The position numbers were made by a program, and so were the translations under genes. A stretch of DNA of 41,587 bases. Origin: BHER01 sp051652245 (lineage in GTDB: Bacteria > Bacillota_I > Bacilli_A > Culicoidibacterales > Culicoidibacteraceae). Below the pieces are notes generated by a model. That model was not told where the DNA came from and searched no databases. It was given only the letters and a program-made list of their open reading frames with translations. The DNA lies in contig JBOFTV010000013.1 of the NCBI GenBank assembly GCA_051652245.1, forward strand, positions 1 to 41,587, in the 5' to 3' direction. Positions 1 through 7,701 of this stretch are shown here, one piece after another; the first letter of the stretch is position 1; every line of letters begins with the position of its first letter.

Positions 1-36
1 GTTTGCTTTGTCGCTATCTGTTTTGGCGACTCATTT

Positions 37-66
37 ATTATAGCATTTATTCTCTCCTTTCGTCAA
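37..66 (-). promoter_or_regulatory. Strong sigma-A promoter reading left out of the window
   Basis: On the minus strand a TTGACG -35 box (61-66), an 18-base spacer and an extended -10 TGCTATAAT (37-45) are seen. Upstream of the -35 lie two copies of AAAAAGCCAAAAA (72-84 and 91-103), about 19 bases apart, which could act as an A-tract UP element or an operator. The transcribed side holds a short GTCGC/GCGAC inverted repeat (about 10-30). This strength and A-rich upstream region would suit a stable-RNA operon or a highly expressed gene, but the gene lies outside the window, so that is a guess. Confidence 0.55.
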
Positions 67-196
67 CACCTTTTTTGGCTTTTTACCTTCTTTTTGGCTT
101 TTTAACAAACACTAGGTTGCGTTGTCACTTTTATGTGAATAATGAACTTTATTCCTCCTTTGATAAGGCAAATTGATATTGTAAATATTAAGAATA

Positions 197-205
197 TGTT
201 ATAAT
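197..205 (+). promoter_or_regulatory. Extended -10 promoter of the Tpx-like lipoprotein
   Basis: An extended -10 element TGTTATAAT lies about 50 bases upstream of the start codon; the -35 is poor, as is common with extended -10 promoters. Just downstream TGACT (211-215) and AGTCA (223-227) form an inverted repeat over the likely 5' end, a possible operator. No PerR or Spx site could be recognised with confidence. Confidence 0.5.
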
Positions 206-257
206 TTATGTGACTTAATTTTAGTCATACTTTAATTTAAGAGGAGATTTTAACTTT

Positions 258-926
258 ATGAGAAAAATTTTAATACCAATTTCTATTTTTGCAGCAATAC
301 TAGCTAGCTGTGGTGCACCATCACCTCAAGCACCTCCAACTACTACCTCTGATTTAACCACACAAATTCCAACCACAACTCAGACTATTGTCAGCCCCTC
401 ACCACCAAGTAATTTAACCGTTAATGGTGTAACTACACCAATTGATACATCACGTTTTCTAAAAGTTGGCGATAAAGTAGAGGATGCCTCTGTTATTTTG
501 CCAACGGATACTTTTGATACGATGAAATCAGTCAATGTCAATTCATTTTCTGGTCTACGAATCATCCATTCCGTTCCCTCACTAGATACTCCCGTTTGTT
601 CATTTCAAACACGCGTTTTAGATAATGCTGCTAAAGAATTTTCAAATATGACATTTATGACAATTGCAGCTGATTTACCATTCGCTATGCAGCGCTTTAT
701 GTTAACTAATTCAATAAATTCGATGAAATTACTCTCTGATGCTCCAGACAATAGTTTTGCCAAGAAGAATAATTTATACATGGAAGAGTTTAGTTTATCA
801 GCTCGAGCAATTATTATTATTGATGCGCAGAATGTTGTCAAATACATTGAATACGCCCCCGAAGTTACTAGCGAAATAAATATAGATAATGCAATAAACT
901 TTTTACGACAAAATTATGTTCAATAG
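258..926 (+). CDS. Lipoprotein thiol peroxidase (Tpx/peroxiredoxin-like), resolving Cys absent
   Basis: The N-terminus is a lipoprotein signal peptide: Lys/Arg start, hydrophobic core and lipobox LASC with the lipidated Cys at residue 18. A Pro/Thr/Ser-rich linker (about 20-60) follows, then a Tpx-type peroxiredoxin domain (about 65-222). The peroxidatic motif is SLDTPVCS with Cys114; the conserved Thr (111) and Arg of SARA (183) are also present. The position of the Tpx resolving Cys (E. coli Cys95, motif RFC) reads RFM here (Met148). No other Cys exists in the mature domain, so it should act as a one-Cys peroxidase needing an external thiol, or as a non-catalytic relative. It is expected on the outer face of the membrane. 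The start follows an AAGAGGAG Shine-Dalgarno. It is the only plus-strand gene in the first 22 kb and is monocistronic, ending in a strong terminator. Confidence 0.85.
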   Translation: MRKILIPISIFAAILASCGAPSPQAPPTTTSDLTTQIPTTTQTIVSPSPPSNLTVNGVTTPIDTSRFLKVGDKVEDASVILPTDTFDTMKSVNVNSFSGLRIIHSVPSLDTPVCSFQTRVLDNAAKEFSNMTFMTIAADLPFAMQRFMLTNSINSMKLLSDAPDNSFAKKNNLYMEEFSLSARAIIIIDAQNVVKYIEYAPEVTSEINIDNAINFLRQNYVQ

Positions 927-934
927 AATACGTT

Positions 935-983
935 AAAACCCCCTCTACTTGTATCCTTTTTGGCTATAAGTAGAGGGGGTTTT
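935..983. terminator. Bidirectional Rho-independent terminator
   Basis: A perfect 16-base-pair stem (935-950 with 968-983), GC-rich in the centre and flanked by A on one side and T on the other, lies between the convergent tpx-like gene and the LiaF-like gene. It can end transcription from both strands. Confidence 0.92.
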
Positions 984-991
984 ATTTATAA

Positions 992-1759
992 TTAGATATA
1001 CTTGATGACGAATTCGCCTACTTTAATATCACCTCTGATTAACAAACACGGATTTGCTGCGTCGACAAACTCTTTTCGGCTATCAGTAATTTCCGCTAAT
1101 GTTCCTCTAACTTGATTTTGTACTGCCCAATTTCTTGGGATAATTAGTGTAATCTCACAGCAGCTCCCCCGAACATTTAATAGCCCCCCAAGTCTTGCTA
1201 GGTTTGCAGCTCTTAAATCAATCGTTAGTTCACCAAATGAGCAGCTAATTTCTCCCCCCTCAAATGACTGTATATCTACATATTTGGTCAATGATCCAAA
1301 TGATACATATGTTTCTATCTTCGCGTTTTGGAATTGTTGTTCTGCCCTTTCTTGTTGCGCTTCCTCTTCTACATGTACGTCATTTTCTGGATCAACTTCC
1401 ACATCAATTATTTCTTCCTCCCATTTATTGCTATTAATGTATTCCCACTTTTTCTTTTTAAAGATTATTTGGAGGCCTATTCCCAAAATTACGGCCGCAA
1501 TTATCATTGTCACCATACTTAAGTCTTCTAATGCGGGAATTTCAATGATTCGCTTTAAAAAAGTTAAGAGAATTGCCAGGAAAATTAAAGAAACAATGTA
1601 TTCACGTCTAAACCACATTAAAATCGTGCCGTATCCCGTCCCTAAAATGACAGCTATTTCCCAAATACCAATGTTTGGAAGATAGCCGCTTGCCTCTCCT
1701 AAGTAGAGGCACCCTATTAATATAATTATCATTCCTAGTAGTATGTCTTTGTATTTCAT
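992..1759 (-). CDS. LiaF-like membrane protein (DUF2154-type C-terminal domain)
   Basis: The 255-residue protein has four hydrophobic helices in its first 100 residues (about 7-25, 32-48, 52-70 and 80-100), a Glu/Asp-rich linker (about 115-145) and a beta-rich C-terminal domain with the FGSLTKYVD and FGELTIDLRAA motifs. Those motifs are typical of the LiaF/VraT 'cell wall-active antibiotics response' family. LiaF proteins repress envelope-stress two-component systems, but no LiaRS is encoded here. The gene follows the LytTR regulator by 15 bases, so the pair forms an operon. LytTR plus LiaF-like membrane protein is a recurrent Firmicutes pair in which the membrane protein probably senses or restrains the regulator. 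The start has an AAGGAGT ribosome site. Confidence 0.75.
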   Translation of the reverse strand: MKYKDILLGMIIILIGCLYLGEASGYLPNIGIWEIAVILGTGYGTILMWFRREYIVSLIFLAILLTFLKRIIEIPALEDLSMVTMIIAAVILGIGLQIIFKKKKWEYINSNKWEEEIIDVEVDPENDVHVEEEAQQERAEQQFQNAKIETYVSFGSLTKYVDIQSFEGGEISCSFGELTIDLRAANLARLGGLLNVRGSCCEITLIIPRNWAVQNQVRGTLAEITDSRKEFVDAANPCLLIRGDIKVGEFVIKYI

Positions 1760-1774
1760 TTGTCTTACTCCTTT

Positions 1775-2233
1775 TTATAATATATTTTGTCTTTTATTGA
1801 GGTGTGCTTTTAGCTCAGGATAGTATTTTCTTGAAACGTATACTACTTTTTTCGCATTTTTGCAGTGTATTCTCCGTGGTCCTGTTAAACTTGATTCAAT
1901 CGCCTGCAAGTAATTTGTATTGAGAATCGTTGATTTTGAGATGCGAATGAAGTTTGCTGGTAATATCTTTTCAAGGTTGTAAAGTTTTTGCTTTGTTTGA
2001 TATGCTTTTGTTGCGCCATGTGCATAGACAAAATCAGCTTCTGTTTCAAAAAAGAGGATTTCTTTGATGGTTAGAAAATATTCTTTACCCGCTAAAAAGC
2101 CCGAAATTACAATCTGCTTGGCCATGCGATCCTGAAGTTTCCTGTAAATTATTGCAATTTCTTCGGTATACTCATTACTTGTTATTTTAATGCTTTCTTC
2201 TGCTTGCTTATCAATATTTAATATAATTTTCAT
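1775..2233 (-). CDS. LytTR-family DNA-binding regulator
   Basis: The 152-residue protein has an N-terminal part of about 50 residues without a receiver domain. The C-terminal LytTR DNA-binding domain (about 55-148) shows the family hallmarks KEILFFETEADFVYAH, the LYNLEKILP segment, FIRISKSTILN and a C-terminal SRKYYPELKAHL helix. The start at 2233 was chosen over an upstream Met because it has a GAGGAG site at good spacing. It heads the operon with the LiaF-like gene. LytTR regulators without a receiver are usually controlled by a membrane partner and often autoregulate. I infer control of envelope or competence-like functions but no target can be named. Confidence 0.82.
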   Translation of the reverse strand: MKIILNIDKQAEESIKITSNEYTEEIAIIYRKLQDRMAKQIVISGFLAGKEYFLTIKEILFFETEADFVYAHGATKAYQTKQKLYNLEKILPANFIRISKSTILNTNYLQAIESSLTGPRRIHCKNAKKVVYVSRKYYPELKAHLNKRQNIL

Positions 2234-2264
2234 TCCTATCCTCCTCTCTTTTTGACATAAAATT

Positions 2265-2310
2265 ATTATACTACATTTCTTGCTGTTGGCACTCACTTTT
2301 GTTGCAAGTG
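2265..2310 (-). promoter_or_regulatory. Promoter and inverted-repeat candidate operator of the LytTR/LiaF-like operon
   Basis: A perfect -10 TATAAT (2265-2270) has only a weak -35 (about 2288-2293), which suggests activator dependence. Just upstream is a CACTT-N7-AAGTG inverted repeat (2294-2310), a candidate autoregulatory LytTR site. Binding is inferred. Confidence 0.45.
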
Positions 2311-2348
2311 GTTTGATCGCGCAGCTAAGTGGGGGGATTTTCGCTTTA

Positions 2349-3311
2349 TTAAAGATTTTCTAAAATATTATATGTGCTTTGCTTGATGATTTCTTCTAGA
2401 CTTGTATCTGTGTTATATGAAATATGAGGGGTCAAGCGAACATTTGGATGCTGTACTAGCTGCTTGAAGTATTTATCTTTAACTTCATCAATGCTATCAA
2501 ATTCCTTGCCAAATATACCAGCTTCTGTTTCATAAACATCCGTAGCATAAAATGCTAATTGCCCGCTATTAAGCTGTTCTAAAATATCGGCTGTCTTCAC
2601 AATTTTTCCTCTTGCTGTATTTATTATAATTGAACCTAGTGGCATCAATGTAAGATATTTATTGGAAACAAGGTATTCGGTTTCTGCTGTTAAAGGACAA
2701 TGAATCGTCAAAATATCAATCTTTTGAAAAAAATACTGCAAATTTGTTTCATAGCGTGGATTAATATTTTTAGGTTTACTGCGCGTGTATATCACAATTT
2801 CACAGCCAAATGGCTCTAATAATTTTTCAACTACTTTGCCTATGTGTCCATATCCAAGAATACCTACAGTTCTTTTGTTTAGCTGAGTTCCAACAATTGG
2901 TTGGGCAATAAAGTTTGCTCTCATTGTATTTTCATTTATTGTTTTGAGCTTTCTTAGTGCTTCGATGATAAAGTAAATAACTATTTCAGCCATGGCAATT
3001 GGTGAGTATACCGGGACGTTTTTAACGATGAAGCCTAATTTTTCTGCCGTTTCCATATCAATAGAGTCGAGCCCAACTGACCTTGTTGCTATTACTTTTA
3101 TTCCTTTGCTTTTTAAGGCATGGAGCATCGGTTTATCCAATTTTTTTTGGGGGGTTATCATTATTGATTGAATTTGCTCTGGGAGATCTGCTATTTTTTC
3201 TAATGTTAGTGGTTTGGGGTCTTGGAGGATTTTAATGTTTGTTTGCTTTTCTATTTGTTCGATGTATGGGACTTCTGTGGGTTTGACGTTGTATGCTGCT
3301 ATTGTTATCAT
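2349..3311 (-). CDS. D-2-hydroxyacid dehydrogenase (probable D-lactate dehydrogenase)
   Basis: A 320-residue NAD-dependent D-2-hydroxyacid dehydrogenase, the usual length. It has the nucleotide-binding motif GYGHIG (153-158), the HCPLTAETEYL segment (about 204-214), catalytic Arg234 in NTARG, Glu263 in DVYETE and His296 in TPHISYN. The DVYETEAG...F region resembles fermentative D-lactate dehydrogenases and VanH more than SerA or glyoxylate reductases, so pyruvate to D-lactate is the likely reaction. The alternative is another 2-oxoacid. D-lactate would serve NAD+ regeneration or D-Ala-D-Lac wall precursors. The start has an AAGGAGTGA site. It is separated from trxB by a terminator and seems transcribed alone. 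Confidence 0.85.
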   Translation of the reverse strand: MITIAAYNVKPTEVPYIEQIEKQTNIKILQDPKPLTLEKIADLPEQIQSIMITPQKKLDKPMLHALKSKGIKVIATRSVGLDSIDMETAEKLGFIVKNVPVYSPIAMAEIVIYFIIEALRKLKTINENTMRANFIAQPIVGTQLNKRTVGILGYGHIGKVVEKLLEPFGCEIVIYTRSKPKNINPRYETNLQYFFQKIDILTIHCPLTAETEYLVSNKYLTLMPLGSIIINTARGKIVKTADILEQLNSGQLAFYATDVYETEAGIFGKEFDSIDEVKDKYFKQLVQHPNVRLTPHISYNTDTSLEEIIKQSTYNILENL

Positions 3312-3338
3312 TTCTGTTCACTCCTTATTTTATATAGA

Positions 3339-3374
3339 AAAACAACTTACTGTTCTTTTAGCAGTAAGCTGTTT
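3339..3374 (-). terminator. Terminator downstream of trxB
   Basis: A stem of about 13 pairs with one G-T wobble (3340-3352 with 3361-3374) is followed on the minus strand by a run of T. It lies directly after the trxB stop codon. Confidence 0.8.
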
Positions 3375-3379
3375 CTTGT

Positions 3380-4318
3380 TTATGCGCGGTGGGCGATATA
3401 GTGATATGCTTCCTGACCGGCAATTGCGCCATCACCTGTTGCTGTTACAACTTGTCGAAGAACTTTGTCAATCAAATCTCCTACTGCATAAACACCCGGG
3501 ATATCTGTTTCCATTTTTTCATTAACTTTAATGTAGCCAGTTTCCGTTAATGTGGTTCTCCCTGCTACTAACTCTGATTTTGGCGTTGATCCAATGTAAA
3601 CAAAAATTCCTGAAACAGGAATTTCACGCTTTGTTCCATCTAAGTTTTCTACCAATACACCCGCTAATTTGTTTTCGTGTTCTAAAATTTCGACTAGATT
3701 AGAATCTAATACTAGTTCTACTTTTTCTGCCGCTTTAACATGCTTTATTGCAATCGCATCTGCTCTAAATTCCTGGCGTCTGTGCACTAGATAAACTTTG
3801 GTAGCAAATTGTGTCAGATAAACTGCTTCTTCTAATGCTGAATTTCCACCACCAAAAACGGCTACTTCTTTCCCGCGATAAAATGCACCGTCACAAACAG
3901 CACAATATGAGATACCACGTCCATCAAATTTAGGTCTGTTTGGTAGGTCAAATGTTCTTTCCTGTGTTCCGGTAGCTAAAATTACTACCTGTGTTGTGTA
4001 TGTTCGACCATCTGCAGCTGTTAGTGTATGGTTCCCATTTTCAGCTGTTGTTAGGTTTGTAATTGACGCTGCATCAAAAGTTGCACCATATGCTGTTGCA
4101 TGCTTGTACATTTCATATGCAAGCGTTGGTCCACCCACTTCAACAACTCCGGGCCAGTTTTGAATTTCTTGTGTTTTAACAAGCTTTCCTCCCGGTGCAT
4201 CATGTTCAAGTAACAGTGTTTTTAGTCCAGCTCTTGATGCATAAACTGCTGCCGTCATACCTGCAGGCCCTGAACCAATAATTATTGCGTCATAAATATT
4301 TTCCATATGTTTTTTCAT
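3380..4318 (-). CDS. trxB: Thioredoxin reductase
   Basis: NADPH-dependent flavoprotein that reduces thioredoxin in the cytoplasm. At 312 residues it is of standard low-molecular-weight TrxB length. The FAD-binding motif GSGPAG (15-20), redox-active CAVC (Cys139, Cys142), NADPH-binding GGGNSALEEA (about 156-165) and C-terminal FAD motif GVYAVGD are all present. A second in-frame Met at residue 5 (position 4306) is an alternative start, because the GAAAGAAG site abuts the first ATG. A TATAAT with extended TG (4346-4351) gives it its own promoter. It may supply thiol electrons to peroxidases such as the Tpx-like protein, although that protein is predicted to be extracytoplasmic. Confidence 0.95.
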   Translation of the reverse strand: MKKHMENIYDAIIIGSGPAGMTAAVYASRAGLKTLLLEHDAPGGKLVKTQEIQNWPGVVEVGGPTLAYEMYKHATAYGATFDAASITNLTTAENGNHTLTAADGRTYTTQVVILATGTQERTFDLPNRPKFDGRGISYCAVCDGAFYRGKEVAVFGGGNSALEEAVYLTQFATKVYLVHRRQEFRADAIAIKHVKAAEKVELVLDSNLVEILEHENKLAGVLVENLDGTKREIPVSGIFVYIGSTPKSELVAGRTTLTETGYIKVNEKMETDIPGVYAVGDLIDKVLRQVVTATGDGAIAGQEAYHYIAHRA

Positions 4319-4345
4319 CTTCTTTCATTTTTGTTAATATGTTAT

Positions 4346-4353
4346 ATTATAGC
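4346..4353 (-). promoter_or_regulatory. -10 element of trxB promoter
   Basis: TGCTATAAT on the minus strand lies about 30 bases before the start codon. The -35 is not convincing, so this is an extended -10 type promoter. Confidence 0.45.
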
Positions 4354-4430
4354 ACTTGTTGACGTATTTTGAAAATAAGATGCATGGAATTATGTGTCGA
4401 TTTTATGGTTACTGCCTTTTTGTCGCCTAA

Positions 4431-6092
4431 TTAGATGATTTTTATAATTATTGCTTCGTAGGGCATTAGCTCTTTGGGGTAACTTGCTGTTTGATAGTTT
4501 GAAAGGATGATTTCACTTGTTTTATTAGGCGCTTGGATGGGCGTTTGGATCGTTTTAGCTGTTAGATTTTGCATGATTAATAGTTTTTGTTGCTGTCCAT
4601 CAATTGTCCGGTAGTAGACAAAACTTTCAGCTGTTGTTGGATGAGCTGTGAAGTTGCCGTTGATGAGTAAGTTTTCTGCTTTTCGGAGGTGAATTATTTT
4701 TTGGTAGTAGCTATAGATTGATTTTGCGCTGGTGCTGTCTGTTTGAACATTAATTTGTTCGTAGGACTTAGCTATTTCAATCCATGGTGTACCTTCTGTA
4801 AATCCACTATTTGCTGTTTTTGACCATTGCATTGGGGTTCTTGCATTATCACGGGACTTTAATTGCAAAATTTCGATTGCCTGTTGCTCTGTATGACCTT
4901 TGTCTAGCAGTATTTGATAATTATTGTGGGATTCGATGTCGCGATATTGGGTGATTTTTGTAAAGTTAGGGTTGAGCATGCCGATTTCTTCACCTTGAAA
5001 TATGTAGGGGGTTCCCCTCATACCAATTATCATTGTTGCAAGCATTGTTGCAGCTTCATAATGAAGGTCCTGCGGATTAGTAAATCGGGAAATTGCTCTT
5101 GGCTGGTCATGGTTTGTTAGGAATAGTGCATTCCATCCATTGGCAACTTGCATCCCTTGTTGCCACTCTGTTAAAATCTTCTTGAATTGGTTAACGTCTA
5201 CGGGGGCATTCGACCATTTTTCGCCATTTTCATAGTCGACTTTTAAATGATGGAAATTGAAGGTCATGTCGAGTTCCTTACTTTCGGGATTGGTATATTT
5301 TGCGCAGTGTTCTATTGTTGTGGATGACATTTCGCCTACGGTAATTGTGTTCTTATATTTACTGAAGACTTCGGTGTTCATTTCATTGAGATATTGATGT
5401 ATTTTGGGGCCGTCTGTGTAATATTTTCGCCCATCTTCTTGTGCTGTTTGGAGGGTGTCATTAGGGAATTGCTGGTTTTTTGATAGTAGGTTGACGACAT
5501 CTAGTCGAAAGGCATCAACTCCCAAAGAGAGCCACCATTTCATCATTTGATAGATTTCTTTGCGCAGTTTGGGATTTTCCCAGTTTAGATCCGCTTGTGT
5601 TTTATCAAATAGGTGGAGGTAGTACTGGTCCGTTTGTTTGCTGTACTCCCAGGCGGAACCACCAAATTTTGATTGCCAATTTGTTGGTTCTTTTCCATTA
5701 ATTGCATCTTTCCAGATGTAATAGTCGCGGTAGGGATTTGTTTTGCTTTGTTGGGCCTGCTTAAACCAGTGGTGCTCTGTTGATGTGTGGTTGACTACGA
5801 TGTCCATCATTAGTTTCATTTTATCGTGATGCAATGCTGTTAATAATTGTTTGAAATCTTCCATTGTCCCATAGACTGGGTCAATGCTGTAGTAGTCAGA
5901 GATGTCATAGCCATTGTCGTTTTGAGGGGACTTATACATTGGGGTAAGCCAAAGATAATCAACGCCTAGATTTTTGAGGTAGGGAATTTTTTCAATTATG
6001 CCGGGGATGTCGCCGATGCCATCGCCATTGCTGTCTTTGAAGCTTTTGGGGTAAATTTGGTAAATTGTACTGTTTTTCCAATTTGCTTGCAT
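4431..6092 (-). CDS. treC: Alpha-amylase family phospho-glucosidase, probably trehalose-6-phosphate hydrolase
   Basis: A 553-residue GH13 enzyme that should split cytoplasmic trehalose-6-phosphate into glucose and glucose-6-phosphate. The oligo-1,6-glucosidase/TreC N-terminus is present (IYQIYPKSFKDSNGDGIGD), with GH13 regions MDIVVNH, the DAFRLDVV nucleophile Asp (about 199), the VGEMSS acid Glu (about 253) and FLTNHDQPR (Asp about 328). By sequence alone oligo-1,6-glucosidase is possible. Its position 18 bases downstream of the trehalose EIIBC gene decides for TreC (called treA in Bacillus). No clear terminator follows before the trxB promoter region. Confidence 0.88.
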   Translation of the reverse strand: MQANWKNSTIYQIYPKSFKDSNGDGIGDIPGIIEKIPYLKNLGVDYLWLTPMYKSPQNDNGYDISDYYSIDPVYGTMEDFKQLLTALHHDKMKLMMDIVVNHTSTEHHWFKQAQQSKTNPYRDYYIWKDAINGKEPTNWQSKFGGSAWEYSKQTDQYYLHLFDKTQADLNWENPKLRKEIYQMMKWWLSLGVDAFRLDVVNLLSKNQQFPNDTLQTAQEDGRKYYTDGPKIHQYLNEMNTEVFSKYKNTITVGEMSSTTIEHCAKYTNPESKELDMTFNFHHLKVDYENGEKWSNAPVDVNQFKKILTEWQQGMQVANGWNALFLTNHDQPRAISRFTNPQDLHYEAATMLATMIIGMRGTPYIFQGEEIGMLNPNFTKITQYRDIESHNNYQILLDKGHTEQQAIEILQLKSRDNARTPMQWSKTANSGFTEGTPWIEIAKSYEQINVQTDSTSAKSIYSYYQKIIHLRKAENLLINGNFTAHPTTAESFVYYRTIDGQQQKLLIMQNLTAKTIQTPIQAPNKTSEIILSNYQTASYPKELMPYEAIIIKII

Positions 6093-6110
6093 TGTTATGC
6101 TCCTTTGGTT

Positions 6111-7532
6111 TTAGTTATCTTTGTTTAGTTTTGTTTTTGAGAAGATGATTGTTAAGATGAATGGAACAACGATTGCAATGATCATTCCAATGACAAATGG
6201 GAGATATGAGGCCGGTGTGATTGAAAGGATTGCCGGGAGGCCGCCAATTCCAATGCTTAATGCGGTAACATCAAAAATTGTGATGAAGATGGCACTGGCT
6301 GCTGAGCCAATTAGTGCTGCTATCATTGGATATTTGTATTTGATGTTAATACCGTATAATGCCGGTTCTGTTACTCCTAGATAGGCTGAAATTGTTGCTG
6401 ATGAGCTAACTGATCTGGTCTTTTTGTCTTTGTAGATGAAGTAGGCTGCAAGTACTGCTGATCCTTGGGCAATGTTGCTTAGAGCGATCATCGGCCAAAT
6501 CATTGTTGAACCTAGTTTTTCAATGAGGATTAAGTCGACTGCAAGGAATGTGTGGTGCAGTCCTGTGATTACTAGTGGTGCGTAGATTAAGCCAAATATT
6601 GCTGCTCCGACAACTTTGAATGGTCCTGTTAGGAGGACTTCAAATGTTGTGGCAATGATGTTTCCGATTTCCCGGGCAACTGGCCCAATAATGATATATG
6701 AGAGTAATAGTGTTGTTAGGAGGACAACTAAGGGGACGATGACTAATTTTACTGAGTCGTGGATGTATTTGTTTAATGTTGTTTCCATTTTCGCAAGGAT
6801 AATTCCGGCAAACATTGCTGGGAGGACCTGTGCCTGGTATCCAACTTTTTGAATTGTGAGGATGCCGAAATTCCATGCGGGAATTGTTTCACCCGTTGCC
6901 ATTGCGCTTGCATAGCCATAAGCATTCATTAGTTGGGGTGAGACAAGCATGATTCCCATAACAATTCCAAGGATCTCTGACCCGCCAAATTTCTTAACTG
7001 TTGACCATGTGACACCAACTGGTAAGAAATGGAAGATTGCTTCTCCAGGGACCCATAAAAATGAGTTTAGTTGGTCAACCCAGGGATATGTTGCTGCAAG
7101 TGTTCCACCTTTACCATAGAATTCGATGTCTCCTAAGATATTTCGGAGACCAAGAATTAATCCTCCTGCTATGATTGCTGGGAGGAGCGGGACAAAGATG
7201 TCGGATAGGACTGAAATTGCTCTTTCAAGGCGATTCATATTTGTCTTTGCAGCCTGCTTTACAGCCGTTTTATCGGCTTCGTCTACACCTGATATTTCAA
7301 TAAATGTTTTGTAGAAATCAGGTACAGCATTGCCAATTATTACTTGGAATTGACCTGCATTTGTAAATGTTCCTTTTACTTCATCGAGTGATTCGATTTT
7401 GGGGATGTCTGCTTTGGTTTCATCTTTGAGGACAAATCTTAGTCTTGTTAGGCAATGTGATAATGATAGTATATTGTCTTTCCCTCCTACATACTGGAGT
7501 AGCTCGTTTGATTCTTTTACATACTTTTCCAT
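6111..7532 (-). CDS. treP: PTS trehalose-specific EIIBC component
   Basis: A 473-residue sugar permease that imports and phosphorylates trehalose. The N-terminal EIIB domain has the phospho-Cys27 in LSHCLTRLRF. From about residue 105 a glucose/sucrose-superfamily EIIC domain with about ten membrane segments follows, with the conserved GITEP-like loop as YLGVTEPALYGI. There is no C-terminal EIIA domain, so phosphate must come from a separate EIIA; the crr-like gene at 17213-17737 is the obvious candidate. It heads the treP-treC operon with a perfect sigma-A promoter and two operators, and its untranslated leader holds a run of ten C. Trehalose specificity is inferred from treC and treR beside it. 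Confidence 0.9.
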   Translation of the reverse strand: MEKYVKESNELLQYVGGKDNILSLSHCLTRLRFVLKDETKADIPKIESLDEVKGTFTNAGQFQVIIGNAVPDFYKTFIEISGVDEADKTAVKQAAKTNMNRLERAISVLSDIFVPLLPAIIAGGLILGLRNILGDIEFYGKGGTLAATYPWVDQLNSFLWVPGEAIFHFLPVGVTWSTVKKFGGSEILGIVMGIMLVSPQLMNAYGYASAMATGETIPAWNFGILTIQKVGYQAQVLPAMFAGIILAKMETTLNKYIHDSVKLVIVPLVVLLTTLLLSYIIIGPVAREIGNIIATTFEVLLTGPFKVVGAAIFGLIYAPLVITGLHHTFLAVDLILIEKLGSTMIWPMIALSNIAQGSAVLAAYFIYKDKKTRSVSSSATISAYLGVTEPALYGINIKYKYPMIAALIGSAASAIFITIFDVTALSIGIGGLPAILSITPASYLPFVIGMIIAIVVPFILTIIFSKTKLNKDN

Positions 7533-7560
7533 AATAATGCCTCACTTTCGTCTTTTTTTC

Positions 7561-7570
7561 GGGGGGGGGG
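7561..7570. repeat. Homopolymer G10/C10 tract in the treP leader
   Basis: Ten consecutive G on the plus strand, read as C10 in the treP mRNA, lie about 28 bases upstream of the treP start codon and downstream of a GAGGAG sequence. Such a run is unusual in this AT-rich DNA and is prone to slipped-strand length change. Confidence 0.9.
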
Positions 7571-7604
7571 AATTCTCCTCTTTTTGATACCCCTTACAAT
7601 GTTT

Positions 7605-7633
7605 ATTATATCTCATTCGAATAAGATTGTCAA
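7605..7633 (-). promoter_or_regulatory. Consensus sigma-A promoter of treP-treC
   Basis: On the minus strand TTGACA (7628-7633), exactly 17 bases, then TATAAT (7605-7610): a perfect consensus promoter. Transcription should start near 7598. Such a strong promoter needs a repressor, which the overlapping operators provide. Confidence 0.93.
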
Positions 7634-7649
7634 CTTGTTCGAATGAGAT
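7611..7649. promoter_or_regulatory. Two TreR operators
   Basis: Two palindromic boxes with core ATTCGAA are seen: TCTCATTCGAATAAGA (7611-7626), filling the -35/-10 spacer, and CTTGTTCGAATGAGAT (7634-7649), just upstream of the -35. Their centres lie about 23 bases (two helical turns) apart, which suits cooperative binding of two GntR-type dimers. Assignment to the adjacent treR product is inference from position. Confidence 0.8.
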
Positions 7650-7665
7650 TACTTTGTTTTAAAAA

Positions 7666-7690
7666 AAAGACCCTCACATATGAAGGTCTT
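7666..7690 (-). terminator. Terminator of treR (and possibly of veg-atp-treR)
   Basis: An AAGACC/GGTCTT stem with a 12-base loop is followed on the minus strand by a run of T. It lies between the treR stop and the treP promoter, and is the first clear terminator downstream of the ATP synthase operon. Confidence 0.8.
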
Positions 7691-7701
7691 CGGTTTGTTT
7701 T

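Noticed and set aside
1284..1685. 133-codon plus-strand open frame
   Set aside because: It is antisense to the LiaF-like gene, has a composition typical of an antisense frame and no ribosome site.
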